Translations under genes and position numbers: made by a program
Source of the DNA: Nocardioides solisilvae
Lineage (GTDB): Bacteria > Actinomycetota > Actinomycetes > Propionibacteriales > Nocardioidaceae
Assembly (NCBI RefSeq): GCF_003194625.1
Contig: NZ_QHKX01000002.1
Span: forward strand, 1,039,361-1,103,360
Length of the DNA stretch: 64,000 bases
Direction of reading: 5' to 3'
Notes under the pieces: model-generated
Told to the model about the DNA's origin: nothing
The model's database searches: none
What the model saw: the letters and a program-made list of their open reading frames with translations, nothing else
Shown: positions 1-7,986 of the stretch, one piece after another
Layout: each line of letters starts with the position of its first letter
Numbering within the stretch: position 1 is the stretch's first letter

Positions 1-127
1 GCTGGTCGGGCCGCGGGCCAAGGTCGCCGACGAGCTCGCCGCCTGGGACGACTCCCTGGTCACCACCCTGCTGGTCTCGGGCTCCTCGCCCGAGACCCTG
101 CGCACGATGGCCGAGCTGGTCGGCTGA
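1..127 (+). CDS. LLM-class F420-dependent oxidoreductase, C-terminal end
   Basis: Only the last 41 codons are in the window, read in the frame beginning at base 2 and ending with TGA at 125-127. The tail contains a GPRAKVADELAAW stretch followed by a short strand and a TLRTMAEL helix. This resembles the C-terminus of luciferase-like F420-dependent oxidoreductases, which reduce or oxidise substrates with the deazaflavin F420. A second member of the same broad family lies at 1106-2143. The call rests on a short fragment, so the family is likely but the substrate cannot be inferred. Confidence 0.55.
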   Translation, partial: LVGPRAKVADELAAWDDSLVTTLLVSGSSPETLRTMAELVG

Positions 128-149
128 ACCCGGACCCGGGACAGAAGAC

Positions 150-189
150 GGCAGCGGGGGCCGGCCGCGCAGGGCCGGCCCCCGCTGCC
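150..189. terminator. Strong bidirectional hairpin between convergent genes
   Basis: A perfect 17-bp inverted repeat (150-166 and 173-189) encloses a 6-base loop. It lies just after the stop of the plus-strand gene ending at 127 and just after the stop of the minus-strand gene ending at 214. The position between two convergent genes and the very GC-rich stem fit a shared transcription terminator, although there is no T-tract, which is common in actinobacteria. Confidence 0.8.
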
Positions 190-213
190 CCTGCCGCCGC
201 CCCTGCCGCTGGG

Positions 214-990
214 TCAGAAGATGGCGTAGCCGCCGTCGATGACCAGCTGGCTGCCGGTCTGGTAGGTCGAGGCGTCGCTGGCCAGGTAGACCGCGGCCCC
301 GCCGAACTCCTCCGGGCGGCCCCAGCGCCGCACCGGCACCCGCGAGATCACGTGCTTCTCGAAGGCCTCGGAGTCCTGCATGTCGTCGGTCATGTCGGTG
401 GCGATCCAGCCGGGCAGGATCGTGTTGACCCGGATCCCGTAGCGGGCCAGGTCGACCGCCGCGGCGTTGGAGAGCGCGAGCACGGCACCCTTGGAGGCGC
501 CGTAGGAGGAGTTGCGCCCGGCGCCCTCGATCGCGGCGAGGCTGGCGATGGCGATGATCGAGCCGCCCGGCTCGCCGGCCTTCGCCCGCTCCACCATCAC
601 CTTCGAGGTCTCGCGGACGGTCCACATGACGCCGTCCACGTTGGTGGCCAGCACCCGGCGGTGCTCGTCGTCGTCGACCTCGTGGACCGGCTTGATCGCC
701 CCGCCCGTGCCGGCGTTGGCCACGACCGTGTGCAGGCCGCCCATCCGCTCGACGGCGGCTGCCACCCCGCGGCGCACCGCGTCGGGGTCGGCGACGTCGA
801 CCGCGTCGGTGTGCACCGTCGCGCCGTCGGCGAAGGTGGCGCGGGCCGCCTCGAGCCGCTCGGCGTTGCGTCCCCAGATCGTGATCTCGGCTCCCGCCTC
901 CGCGAGCGCCCGGGCCATGGCGAGGCCGATGCCCGACCCTCCCCCGGTGACCAGGGCCTTCTTTCCTTCGAGCGAGAACAACGACGTCAC
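214..990 (-). CDS. SDR-family NAD(P)-dependent oxidoreductase
   Basis: This is a 258-residue classical short-chain dehydrogenase/reductase. The cofactor motif TGGGSGIG lies near residues 15-22, the NAG motif near residue 90, and the catalytic YGASK (Tyr and Lys) near residue 165. The C-terminus ends with the usual GSQLVIDGG strand. The start is GTG at 990, preceded by AGGAGG at good spacing. Such enzymes oxidise or reduce alcohol/ketone substrates in the cytoplasm. The neighbouring oxidoreductases suggest redox or lipid metabolism, but the substrate is not evident. Confidence 0.9.
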   Translation of the reverse strand: MTSLFSLEGKKALVTGGGSGIGLAMARALAEAGAEITIWGRNAERLEAARATFADGATVHTDAVDVADPDAVRRGVAAAVERMGGLHTVVANAGTGGAIKPVHEVDDDEHRRVLATNVDGVMWTVRETSKVMVERAKAGEPGGSIIAIASLAAIEGAGRNSSYGASKGAVLALSNAAAVDLARYGIRVNTILPGWIATDMTDDMQDSEAFEKHVISRVPVRRWGRPEEFGGAAVYLASDASTYQTGSQLVIDGGYAIF

Positions 991-1105
991 GAGCGCCTCC
1001 TGGGCGTGGTGGGTGCGGCTACTTAGCGTTCGCTCACTATAGGCCGGGTTGGCCGGCGCCGACAGGGGGTGCCCGCGCCCCTCCAGACGGGGGTGCCCGC
1101 GCCCC

Positions 1106-2143
1106 TCACGACAGGGCCGGGAGCACGTGCTCCCCGAAGCACCGCAGGAAGGCGGCCTGGCTGGGCCCGACCTGGTGGAGCAGCACCCGGTCGTAGCCGA
1201 GGTCGAGGTAGGCGCGGACCTCCGCGAGGTGGACGGCGGGGTCGGCGGAGACCGGCAGCCGCCCGGCGAAGTCCTCGGGCCGCACCAGCCGCGCGATCTG
1301 CTCCACCACGTGCGGGGAGCGCAGGTCGCCGCGGGCGAACCGCATCGCGGCCATCGGGTAGCGCTCGACGACGTGCCGCTCGGCCTCCTCGGTGGTCGGC
1401 GCCCAGCTGAGGTTGAGGTGCAGCCAGGCCGGCATCGAGGCCGGGTCCTTGCCGGCCTCCTGCGCGCCCTCGCGGAACCGCTCGAGCAGCAGCGCCGCCT
1501 GCTGCGGCTGCACGGCGACGGCCAGCAGCCCGTCGGCGCTGCGACCGGCCCGGCGCGCCGTCTGCGGCCCGCTGGTCGCCACCAGCACCCCGGGCGGCTG
1601 CTCGGGCATCGTCCAGAGCCGGGAGGTCTCGAGCCGGAAGTGGCTGCCGTCGTAGCGGACGTCGCGCCCGGCGGCCGAGCCGGCGTACAACCGCTTGACC
1701 AGCTCGACTGCCTCGAAGAGCCGCGCGACCCGCTGCGGCGGCTCGGGCCAGTAGTCGCCGACCACGTGCTCGTGCAGCGCCTCCCCCACCCCGAGGGAGA
1801 CCCAGTGCCGACCCGGGTGCAGCGCGCCGAGCGTGGCCGAGGCCTGGGCCAGGGAGGCGGGGTGCATCCGTCCGCCGGAGGCGGCCATCCCGACGCCGAA
1901 GTCGCCGGTGGTGTGCTCGGCGAGCGCGCCCAGCAGGGTCCAGGCGTGCGGCGCCTGCCCCAGCCCGGGCAGCCAGGGCTGGAAGGTGTCGGCGACCATC
2001 GTGCCGGAGAAGCCGCAGTGCTCGGCCAGGACGGCGAGGTCGACGGCCTCGCGCGGGGTCACGCCGTCGACCGGGACGACGTACCCGACGCGCCCCGCGA
2101 CGGCGGCGGGCCCCTGCGTGCGCTGCGTCCGCTGCTCCGACAC
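1106..2143 (-). CDS. LLM-class F420-dependent oxidoreductase
   Basis: The 345-residue product has the luciferase-like TIM-barrel pattern: an N-terminal GYVVPVDG strand, an EHCGFSGTMVADTF segment, a GVGMAASGGRMHPASLAQ segment and a HWVSLGVGEALHE loop. These match the F420-dependent glucose-6-phosphate-dehydrogenase-related branch of the LLM family. It probably transfers hydride to or from F420. The start is GTG at 2143 with GGGAGG upstream. It sits 52 bases downstream of an importer that resembles the proposed F420-0 transporter, so an F420-related role is coherent. The substrate is unknown. Confidence 0.8.
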   Translation of the reverse strand: MSEQRTQRTQGPAAVAGRVGYVVPVDGVTPREAVDLAVLAEHCGFSGTMVADTFQPWLPGLGQAPHAWTLLGALAEHTTGDFGVGMAASGGRMHPASLAQASATLGALHPGRHWVSLGVGEALHEHVVGDYWPEPPQRVARLFEAVELVKRLYAGSAAGRDVRYDGSHFRLETSRLWTMPEQPPGVLVATSGPQTARRAGRSADGLLAVAVQPQQAALLLERFREGAQEAGKDPASMPAWLHLNLSWAPTTEEAERHVVERYPMAAMRFARGDLRSPHVVEQIARLVRPEDFAGRLPVSADPAVHLAEVRAYLDLGYDRVLLHQVGPSQAAFLRCFGEHVLPALS

Positions 2144-2195
2144 GCTGCCTCCCGTCCCGACGCCCCCGCGCGCGAGGGTGGGCGCGGGCTGCGCG

Positions 2196-3026
2196 TCAGT
2201 CTAGGTTCGCCGAGGAGAAGGCGATGAGCGGCCGCCCGGTTCGCGGGTGGGCCACCACGTCGGCCACCACGCCGTAGGTCTCCTCGATCAGCTTCGGCAC
2301 GAGGACCTCGTCGACCGCGCCGACGGCCCGCACCCGCCCGCCGGCGAGGACGACGACGTGGTCGCAGTGGGCCGCGGCGAGGTTGAGGTCGTGCAGCGCG
2401 GCGACGACGGTGATCCCGGTGGCGGCGACCTCGCGGAGCAGGCCCAGCGTGTCGAGCTGGGCCCGCACGTCGAGGTGGTTGGTCGGCTCGTCGAGCAGGA
2501 GCAGCCGGGGCTGCTGGGCCAGCGCCCGGGCGAGCTGGACCCGCTGCTGCTCGCCGCCCGAGAGCGTGGCCAGCGAGCGGTCGGCGAGGTCGGTCACCCC
2601 GGTCCGGGACATCGCGGCGTCGACGACGCCGGCGTCGTCGGCGCCGGCCACCGCCCAGGGCGACTCGTGCGGGATCCGCCCGAGCGCCACCACCTGCCGG
2701 ACCGTGAGGTGGAACTCCGCGCGGGCCTCCTGCTCGACGGTCGCCACCACCCGGGCGCGCTCGCGGCGGCGCATCCCGAGCAGCTCGACGCCGTCGAGGG
2801 TGACGGCGGGGCGTACGCCGTCCCGGCCGCCGTCGGTGGGCGAGCCAGCGGGCAGCCGGTCGGAGGACGCCGTCCCGGCGACCAGGCGCAGCAGGCTCGA
2901 CTTGCCGGCGCCGTTGGGGCCGACGAGGGCGACCACCCCGCCGGTGGGCACCTCGAAGCAGGCGTCGTGGACCAGGACGGCCCGCCCCTCCACCCGGGAG
3001 AGGCCCCGGACGCTGAGCACGCTCAC
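2196..3026 (-). CDS. ABC transporter ATP-binding protein of FecE/BtuD type (proposed F420-0 importer)
   Basis: The 276-residue ATPase has Walker A GPNGAGKSS near residue 37, signature LSGGEQQR, Walker B LLLLDEPTNHLD and a downstream switch histidine (ALHDLNLAA). The start is GTG at 3026, which overlaps the permease stop by four bases (GTGA). It energises import by the permease and binding protein encoded immediately upstream on the same strand. The family fits siderophore, cobalamin or the predicted F420-0 importers. The adjacent F420-dependent enzyme and the binding-protein sequence favour the last. Confidence 0.88.
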   Translation of the reverse strand: MSVLSVRGLSRVEGRAVLVHDACFEVPTGGVVALVGPNGAGKSSLLRLVAGTASSDRLPAGSPTDGGRDGVRPAVTLDGVELLGMRRRERARVVATVEQEARAEFHLTVRQVVALGRIPHESPWAVAGADDAGVVDAAMSRTGVTDLADRSLATLSGGEQQRVQLARALAQQPRLLLLDEPTNHLDVRAQLDTLGLLREVAATGITVVAALHDLNLAAAHCDHVVVLAGGRVRAVGAVDEVLVPKLIEETYGVVADVVAHPRTGRPLIAFSSANLD

Positions 3027-4123
3027 GCGCGGCCCCGGTGCCGCAGCAGCACGAGCACGAAGACCGGCGCCCCGACCAGCACGGTGATGATCCCGACCGG
3101 CACCTCGCGCGGCTCGAAGAGCGTGCGGGCCACCGTGTCGACCCAGACCATGAAGATCGCGCCCGTCAGCACCGAGAGCGGCAGCAGGCGGCGGTGCCGG
3201 GAGCCGACGACGAGCCGGACGGCGTTGGGCAGCACGAGGCCGACGAAGCCGATCGCGCCGCTCACCGAGACCATCGCGCCGGTGAGCAGGGCGGTGCCGC
3301 CGAGCAGCAGCCAGCGGGTGCGGCCGACGTCGACGCCGAGCCCGGCGGCCGCGGAGTCGCCGAAGGCGAAGGCGTCGAGCACCCGCCCCTGCAGCAGCAC
3401 CGGCAGCCCGACCAGCAGCAGCGCGCCCCAGGCGATCGCCACGGCCGCCCAGTCGGCGCCGGCGAGCGAGCCGAGCATCCAGTTGAGGACCTCGCGGAAG
3501 GAGTCGCCGTCGGCGTGCCAGAAGACCAGCATCGAGGTGACGGCGCCGGCGAACGACGAGACGGCGAGCCCGGCGAGCACCGTGCGGCTGGGCGTGATCT
3601 CGCCGAGGGAGCGGGCCAGCAGCAGGGTCGCCGCCAGCGCCGCCAGCGCGCCCGCGAAGGCGGCGACCGGGAGCACCACCGAGAGGCCGAGCAGCAGCAC
3701 GAGGACCGCACCGGTCGAGGCGCCCGAGGAGAGGCCGAGCAGGAAGGGGTCGGCGAGCGGGTTGCGGGTCAGCGCCTGCATCACCGCGCCGCTGAGCGCC
3801 AGCCCCCCGCCGACCGCGGCGGCGGTGAGCACCCGCGGCAGCCGCAGCTCCCAGACGATCCCCTCGCGCAGCACGGTGAGGCCGCTGTCGCCGAGCACCC
3901 CACCCAGCCCGAGCCGCTCCCCGATGACGCCCCACACCTCGCGGACCGACAGGTCGGCGGCGCCGAGGGTGACCGTCCAGCTCATCGAGGCCAGCAGGAC
4001 GACCAGCAGGGCCGGCAGCCAGAGCACCCACGGGTCGGGCCTGCGGCGCCGGGCGGGCACCGCTCCCCCGCCCGGCCCGGGGGTCCGGGTCGGGTCGAGG
4101 GTGCTGCGCTGCAGGAGGCTCAC
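3023..4123 (-). CDS. FecCD-family ABC transporter permease (proposed F420-0 importer)
   Basis: The 366-residue integral membrane protein has about ten hydrophobic segments, the family hallmark NPLADPFLLG after the third helix, and the C-terminal FVGLVLPNAVR and REVPVGIITVLVGAPVF segments typical of BtuC/FecCD permeases. The start is GTG at 4123, overlapping the stop of the binding-protein gene by four bases. Translation of the three genes is therefore probably coupled. The substrate is inferred only from the binding protein and neighbours. Confidence 0.88.
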   Translation of the reverse strand: MSLLQRSTLDPTRTPGPGGGAVPARRRRPDPWVLWLPALLVVLLASMSWTVTLGAADLSVREVWGVIGERLGLGGVLGDSGLTVLREGIVWELRLPRVLTAAAVGGGLALSGAVMQALTRNPLADPFLLGLSSGASTGAVLVLLLGLSVVLPVAAFAGALAALAATLLLARSLGEITPSRTVLAGLAVSSFAGAVTSMLVFWHADGDSFREVLNWMLGSLAGADWAAVAIAWGALLLVGLPVLLQGRVLDAFAFGDSAAAGLGVDVGRTRWLLLGGTALLTGAMVSVSGAIGFVGLVLPNAVRLVVGSRHRRLLPLSVLTGAIFMVWVDTVARTLFEPREVPVGIITVLVGAPVFVLVLLRHRGRA

Positions 4124-5184
4124 CCGTCGTCGCCCTCCCCGTCGCCCGCGAGCAGCCCCAGCGCGCCGAGCTGATCGGCCAGGTCGAGCACCGCCGGGAC
4201 GGACCGGACCCCGGCCTCGGCGGCGGGCATCGGCACGGTGAGGTAGCGCTTCTCCTTCACCGCGGTCAGCTCCTTGGTGGCGGCGTTCGACTCGAGGAAG
4301 TCGATCTTGGTGGCGGCCTGGTTCCAGTCGGCGTCGACGAGGACGAGGACGTCGGGGTCGGCCTCGATCACCGACTCCCAGCCCAGCGACGTCCAGGCCT
4401 GGTCGACGTCGCCCGCGACGTTGTCGAGGCCGACGGCCTCCATCACCATCTGGGGCGCGCCAGTGCCGCCGCCGACGAACGGGGTGTCGGTGCCCGAGGA
4501 CCACCACAGGGCGGTGGTGCCGTCGGCGGCCCGCCCGGCCCCCTCGAGCTCGGCGCGCTGGTCGGCGACCAGCTCGGCGGCCGCCTCGGGGGCGCCGAGG
4601 ACGGCGCCGGCCTCCTCGAGCTGGTCGAAGAGCAGGCCGAAGGTCATCGGGTCGGGGGCGTACGGCGCCTCCTGGCAGGCGGCCGGGGAGACGTACGTCG
4701 CGACCCCGAGGTCGGCGAGGTCGTCCCGCTCGCCGGCGGTGTCGGCGGCGAGGTTGCTCTCCCAGCCGGCGAGGACGAGGTCGGGCTCCTGCTCGAGCAC
4801 GACCTCCTGGCTCGGCGCCTTCTCCGAGAGCAGGGTGATCCCCGCGGCCGCGTCGGCCCACTCGTCGGGGACCGGGCCGTCGGGGAAGGCGTGGGCGACG
4901 ACGTTGTCGCCGAGCCCCAGCGCGAGCATCAGCTCGACCGAGGTGGACTTGATCGCGACCACCCGCTCGGGCGCGGAGTCGAGGGTGACCTCGATGCCGC
5001 AGTTGTCGACGGTGACCGGGTAGCCCTCGGTCTCAGAGCCGGCGGAGCCGCTCGACGCCCCCGTGTCGGCGTCGGCGTCCGACTGGCCGCAGCCGGCGAG
5101 GGCGAGCGCGAGGACGGCGAGGCCGGCCGGGACGGCACGGCGCAGCGAGGGGCGCAGCGAGGGGCGGGACGGGGCGGGCGACAT
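4120..5184 (-). CDS. Substrate-binding lipoprotein of ABC importer, resembling proposed F420-0-binding proteins
   Basis: The 354-residue protein begins with a basic N-terminus, a hydrophobic stretch and the lipobox LAGC with Cys32. A PERVVAIKSTSVELMLAL segment and two helical-backbone lobes mark it as a class III (BtuF/FhuD-like) binding protein. The VTVDNCG start of the mature domain, the LVLAGWESN segment and the FVGGGTGAPQMVMEAVG segment match what I recall of the family proposed to bind F420-0; this is memory, not a search. The start is ATG at 5184 with GGAGG upstream; a longer in-frame extension lacks a better start. First gene of the importer operon. Confidence 0.8.
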   Translation of the reverse strand: MSPAPSRPSLRPSLRRAVPAGLAVLALALAGCGQSDADADTGASSGSAGSETEGYPVTVDNCGIEVTLDSAPERVVAIKSTSVELMLALGLGDNVVAHAFPDGPVPDEWADAAAGITLLSEKAPSQEVVLEQEPDLVLAGWESNLAADTAGERDDLADLGVATYVSPAACQEAPYAPDPMTFGLLFDQLEEAGAVLGAPEAAAELVADQRAELEGAGRAADGTTALWWSSGTDTPFVGGGTGAPQMVMEAVGLDNVAGDVDQAWTSLGWESVIEADPDVLVLVDADWNQAATKIDFLESNAATKELTAVKEKRYLTVPMPAAEAGVRSVPAVLDLADQLGALGLLAGDGEGDDG

Positions 5185-5381
5185 GCGGGAGGACCTCCGG
5201 GCAGGCGTGCAGGGACGGGGCGCGGGCAGTCGCCGCGTCGATCCGTCGCCCCAATCCGGGTCCGACTCCCCCCGGGCATGGAGGCGCCGGGGTGATCGCC
5301 GACCACGATAGCCCGCGGCAGACGGCGAGGTGACGGCGCCCACACCTCCCGCCCGTCCGAGCCACGACCTAACGTGGCTCC

Positions 5382-6992
5382 ATGAGGAACGACGCCCCCC
5401 ACGACACCACCGGGTCCACGCCCCTGGTCCAGCACGCCCGCAGCCAGTCGGTCGGCGACCTGCCCCGCCGCACCGCCCTGCGCCACCCCGACAAGGTCGC
5501 CCTCGTCGACGGCGACAAGGTGCTGACCTTCGCGGCGCTCGACGCCGTCGTCGACGGCACCGCCGCCGCCATGGCGGGGGCGGGGATCGGCAAGGGCGAC
5601 CGGGTCGCCCTGCTCTCCCGCAACTGCTGGGAGTTCGCGGTCCTCGTCTTCGCCTCGGCGCGGATCGGCGCGGTGCTGGTGCCGATGAACTTCATGCTCG
5701 GCGCCGACGAGCTCGCCTACATCCTCGACCACTCCGGCGCCGAGACGCTGGTCGCCGAGGAGGCGCTCTGCGGCACCGCCGACGCCGCGGTCGAGGCTGC
5801 CGCCGAGAGTCGCGTCGTACGCCGCCTCGCGATCACCCGCGGCGCGACCCCCGAGGGCTGGCAGCCGCTCAGCGACTGGCTGGAGCACACGGGCACCTCG
5901 CCGCAGGTCCACGTCGACGACGACGACCCGCTGCGCCTCATGTACACCTCCGGCACCGAGTCGCGACCCAAGGGCGCGCTGCTCTCCTCGCGCTCGCTCA
6001 TGTGGCAGTACGTCTCCTGCACCGTCGACGGCGGGATGTCGGGCGACGACGTCGAGCTGCACACCCTGCCGCTCTACCACTGCGCCCAGTTGGACTGCTT
6101 CCTCGGCCCCGACGTCTACCTCGGCGCGACCAGCATCGTGCTGCCGGGCCCCGACCCGGCGGCCGTGCTCGCCGCGATCGAGAAGCACAAGGTGACGAAG
6201 TTCTTCGCGCCGCCGACCGTGTGGATCGGCCTGCTGCGCTCCCCCGACTTCGACCGCACCGACCTCTCCAGCCTCCGCAAGGGCTACTACGGCGCCTCGG
6301 CGATGCCGGTCGAGGTGCTCAAGGAGATCCAGGAGCGGCTCCCCGAGGTGCGGCTGTGGAACTTCTACGGGCAGACCGAGATGTCGCCGCTCGCCACGAT
6401 CCTCACCCCCGAGGAGCAGATGGAGTACGCCGGCTCCGCGGGCCGCGCCGCGCTCAACGTCGAGACCCGGATCGTCGACGACAACGACGAGCAGGTGCCG
6501 GCCGGCACGGTGGGCGAGATCGTGCACCGCTCCCCGCACGCCACCCTCGGCTACTACCGGGACGAGGCCAAGACCGCCGAGGCGTTCCGCCACGGCTGGT
6601 TCCACTCCGGCGACCTGGGCTACGTCGACGAGGGCGGCCGGCTCTACGTGGTCGACCGCAAGAAGGACATGATCAAGACCGGCGGCGAGAACGTCGCCAG
6701 CCGCGAGGTCGAGGAGGCCGTCTACGAGCTCGAGGGGGTCGCCGAGGTGGCGGTCTTCGGCGTGAGCCACCCGCGCTGGGTCGAGGCGGTGGCCTGCGTC
6801 GTGGTGCCCAAGGAGGGCGCGACGCTGACCCCCGAGCAGGTGGTCGCGCACGCCCGCGGCCGGCTGGCCGGCTACAAGGCGCCGAAGTACGTCGTCATCG
6901 CCGAGGGGCTGCCCAAGAACCCGAGCGGCAAGATCCTCAAGCGCGAGCTGCGCACCGCCCACGCCGACCTGGCGGCCGGCGAGGAGGCGTAG
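5382..6992 (+). CDS. Fatty-acyl-CoA synthetase, AMP-binding (ANL) family
   Basis: The 536-residue protein has the adenylation motifs in order: YTSGTESRPKGA near residue 188, GYYGASAMP near 305, YGQTEMSP near 328, SGDLGY near 408, and the C-terminal PSGKILKREL lysine motif near 515. It activates a carboxylic acid to acyl-AMP and then acyl-CoA in the cytoplasm. The gene diverges from the importer operon. Chain length cannot be told; the family often handles medium- or long-chain acids. Confidence 0.92.
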   Translation: MRNDAPHDTTGSTPLVQHARSQSVGDLPRRTALRHPDKVALVDGDKVLTFAALDAVVDGTAAAMAGAGIGKGDRVALLSRNCWEFAVLVFASARIGAVLVPMNFMLGADELAYILDHSGAETLVAEEALCGTADAAVEAAAESRVVRRLAITRGATPEGWQPLSDWLEHTGTSPQVHVDDDDPLRLMYTSGTESRPKGALLSSRSLMWQYVSCTVDGGMSGDDVELHTLPLYHCAQLDCFLGPDVYLGATSIVLPGPDPAAVLAAIEKHKVTKFFAPPTVWIGLLRSPDFDRTDLSSLRKGYYGASAMPVEVLKEIQERLPEVRLWNFYGQTEMSPLATILTPEEQMEYAGSAGRAALNVETRIVDDNDEQVPAGTVGEIVHRSPHATLGYYRDEAKTAEAFRHGWFHSGDLGYVDEGGRLYVVDRKKDMIKTGGENVASREVEEAVYELEGVAEVAVFGVSHPRWVEAVACVVVPKEGATLTPEQVVAHARGRLAGYKAPKYVVIAEGLPKNPSGKILKRELRTAHADLAAGEEA

Positions 6993-7021
6993 CAGGGCAC
7001 GCCCCGAGGCCCGGGTCCGCG

Positions 7022-7121
7022 GTCACTCGCCGACCCGGGTCACGACCTCGCCGACCCGGGTCACGACCTCGTCGACCCGGGCGGTCACTCGTCGACCCGG
7101 GTCACGACCTCGCCGACCGAG
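7022..7121. repeat. Short tandem repeat at the 3' end of the nitroreductase gene
   Basis: A roughly 21-base unit (GTCACGACCTCGCCGACCCG and variants) recurs, and a larger block starting at 7022 is repeated at 7084, 62 bases later. On the minus strand the unit encodes EVVTRVD/EVVTRVG, which forms the last residues of the nitroreductase; further copies continue past its stop in another frame. This suggests local duplication by slippage. Confidence 0.75.
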
Positions 7122-7747
7122 GCCCTCGAGGTCCGGAACCGGTTCGCGGGGTGCTCGGGGTCGGCGTACCCCAGCGAGACCCCGCAGACCACCAGCCGGT
7201 CGTCGGGCAGGCCGAGGAAGTCGCGCACCTTGTCGGAGTACATCGCGAGCGCGGCCTGGGCGATCGACCCGAGCCCCAGCGAAGTGGCAGCGGCGGTCAG
7301 CGTGGCGACGTACCCGCCGCAGTCGATGGCGCCGTAGGTCCCCTGGTCGCGGTCGGTGGTGATCACCGCGACGTGCGGGGCGCCGAAGAAGCTGTAGTTG
7401 AGCAGGGCCTGCGCGCCGCGGGCGAGCTTGTCGTCGCGGGCGACGCCGACCGCCTCGTAGAGGGCGTAGCCCGACTCGCGGCGCCGCTCGGCGTAGACCC
7501 CGGAGTAGCCCGCCGGCATCTCGAGGTCGTGGCTCTGCGGCTGGGCGAGCACGTGCTCGGTGAGCTCGGTGGAGAACCGCTTGGCCGCCTGCCCGGAGAC
7601 CAGGTGGACCTGCCACGGCTGGGTGTTGCACCACGAGGGGGTGCGCTGGGCCAGCGCGAACAGCTCGGTCAGCGTCTCCTCGGGCACCTCCTCGCCCGTG
7701 AAGGCGCGGCAGCTGTGGCGGGCGGCGAGGACGTCGGCGAACTCCAC
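7085..7747 (-). CDS. Nitroreductase family protein
   Basis: The 220-residue protein carries the FMN-binding RHSCRAF segment near residue 10, the QRTPSWCNTQPWQV motif near residue 34, and a GLGSIAQAAL segment near 157, all typical of nitroreductases that use FMN and NAD(P)H. The last residues (VGEVVTRVDE) come from a short tandem repeat that continues downstream, so the natural C-terminus may have been altered. It is the third gene of a minus-strand set with the lipoprotein and small protein upstream (gap 26 bases). Confidence 0.88.
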   Translation of the reverse strand: MEFADVLAARHSCRAFTGEEVPEETLTELFALAQRTPSWCNTQPWQVHLVSGQAAKRFSTELTEHVLAQPQSHDLEMPAGYSGVYAERRRESGYALYEAVGVARDDKLARGAQALLNYSFFGAPHVAVITTDRDQGTYGAIDCGGYVATLTAAATSLGLGSIAQAALAMYSDKVRDFLGLPDDRLVVCGVSLGYADPEHPANRFRTSRASVGEVVTRVDE

Positions 7748-7773
7748 GGGGCCGATCCTCTCAGGTCGCCCCG

Positions 7774-7986
7774 TCAGCCGGGGCCCATCCGGCGCATCCC
7801 GCCGCCCACGCCCTCGTCCACCCGGCGGTAGTCCTGGGCGCTGGAGCGCAGCAGGTCGGTCGTGGCGCTGACCGCCGTGCCCCCGGTCCGGGCGGCCCGT
7901 GAGGTGGCGCGGACGACCTTCGTCACCACGTCGCCCACGGGATCCCCGCCCACGAGCCGGCGGTACTCGATCTCCGGGTCGGTCAC
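7774..7986 (-). CDS. Small hypothetical protein
   Basis: A 70-residue protein starting at GTG 7986, which overlaps the stop of the upstream lipoprotein gene by four bases (GTGA). It begins TDPEIEYRRLVGGDP after the start and has an amphipathic basic middle (VTKVVRATSRAARTGG) with no signal peptide or membrane segment. The tight overlap and codon use support a real gene translated with its neighbour. No family was recognised. Confidence 0.6.
   Translation of the reverse strand: MTDPEIEYRRLVGGDPVGDVVTKVVRATSRAARTGGTAVSATTDLLRSSAQDYRRVDEGVGGGMRRMGPG

Noticed and set aside
5185..5381. Cobalamin riboswitch upstream of the importer
   Set aside because: The leader is GC-rich, but I could not find the conserved cobalamin-box core (GCCACTG-type) or the usual neighbouring boxes.
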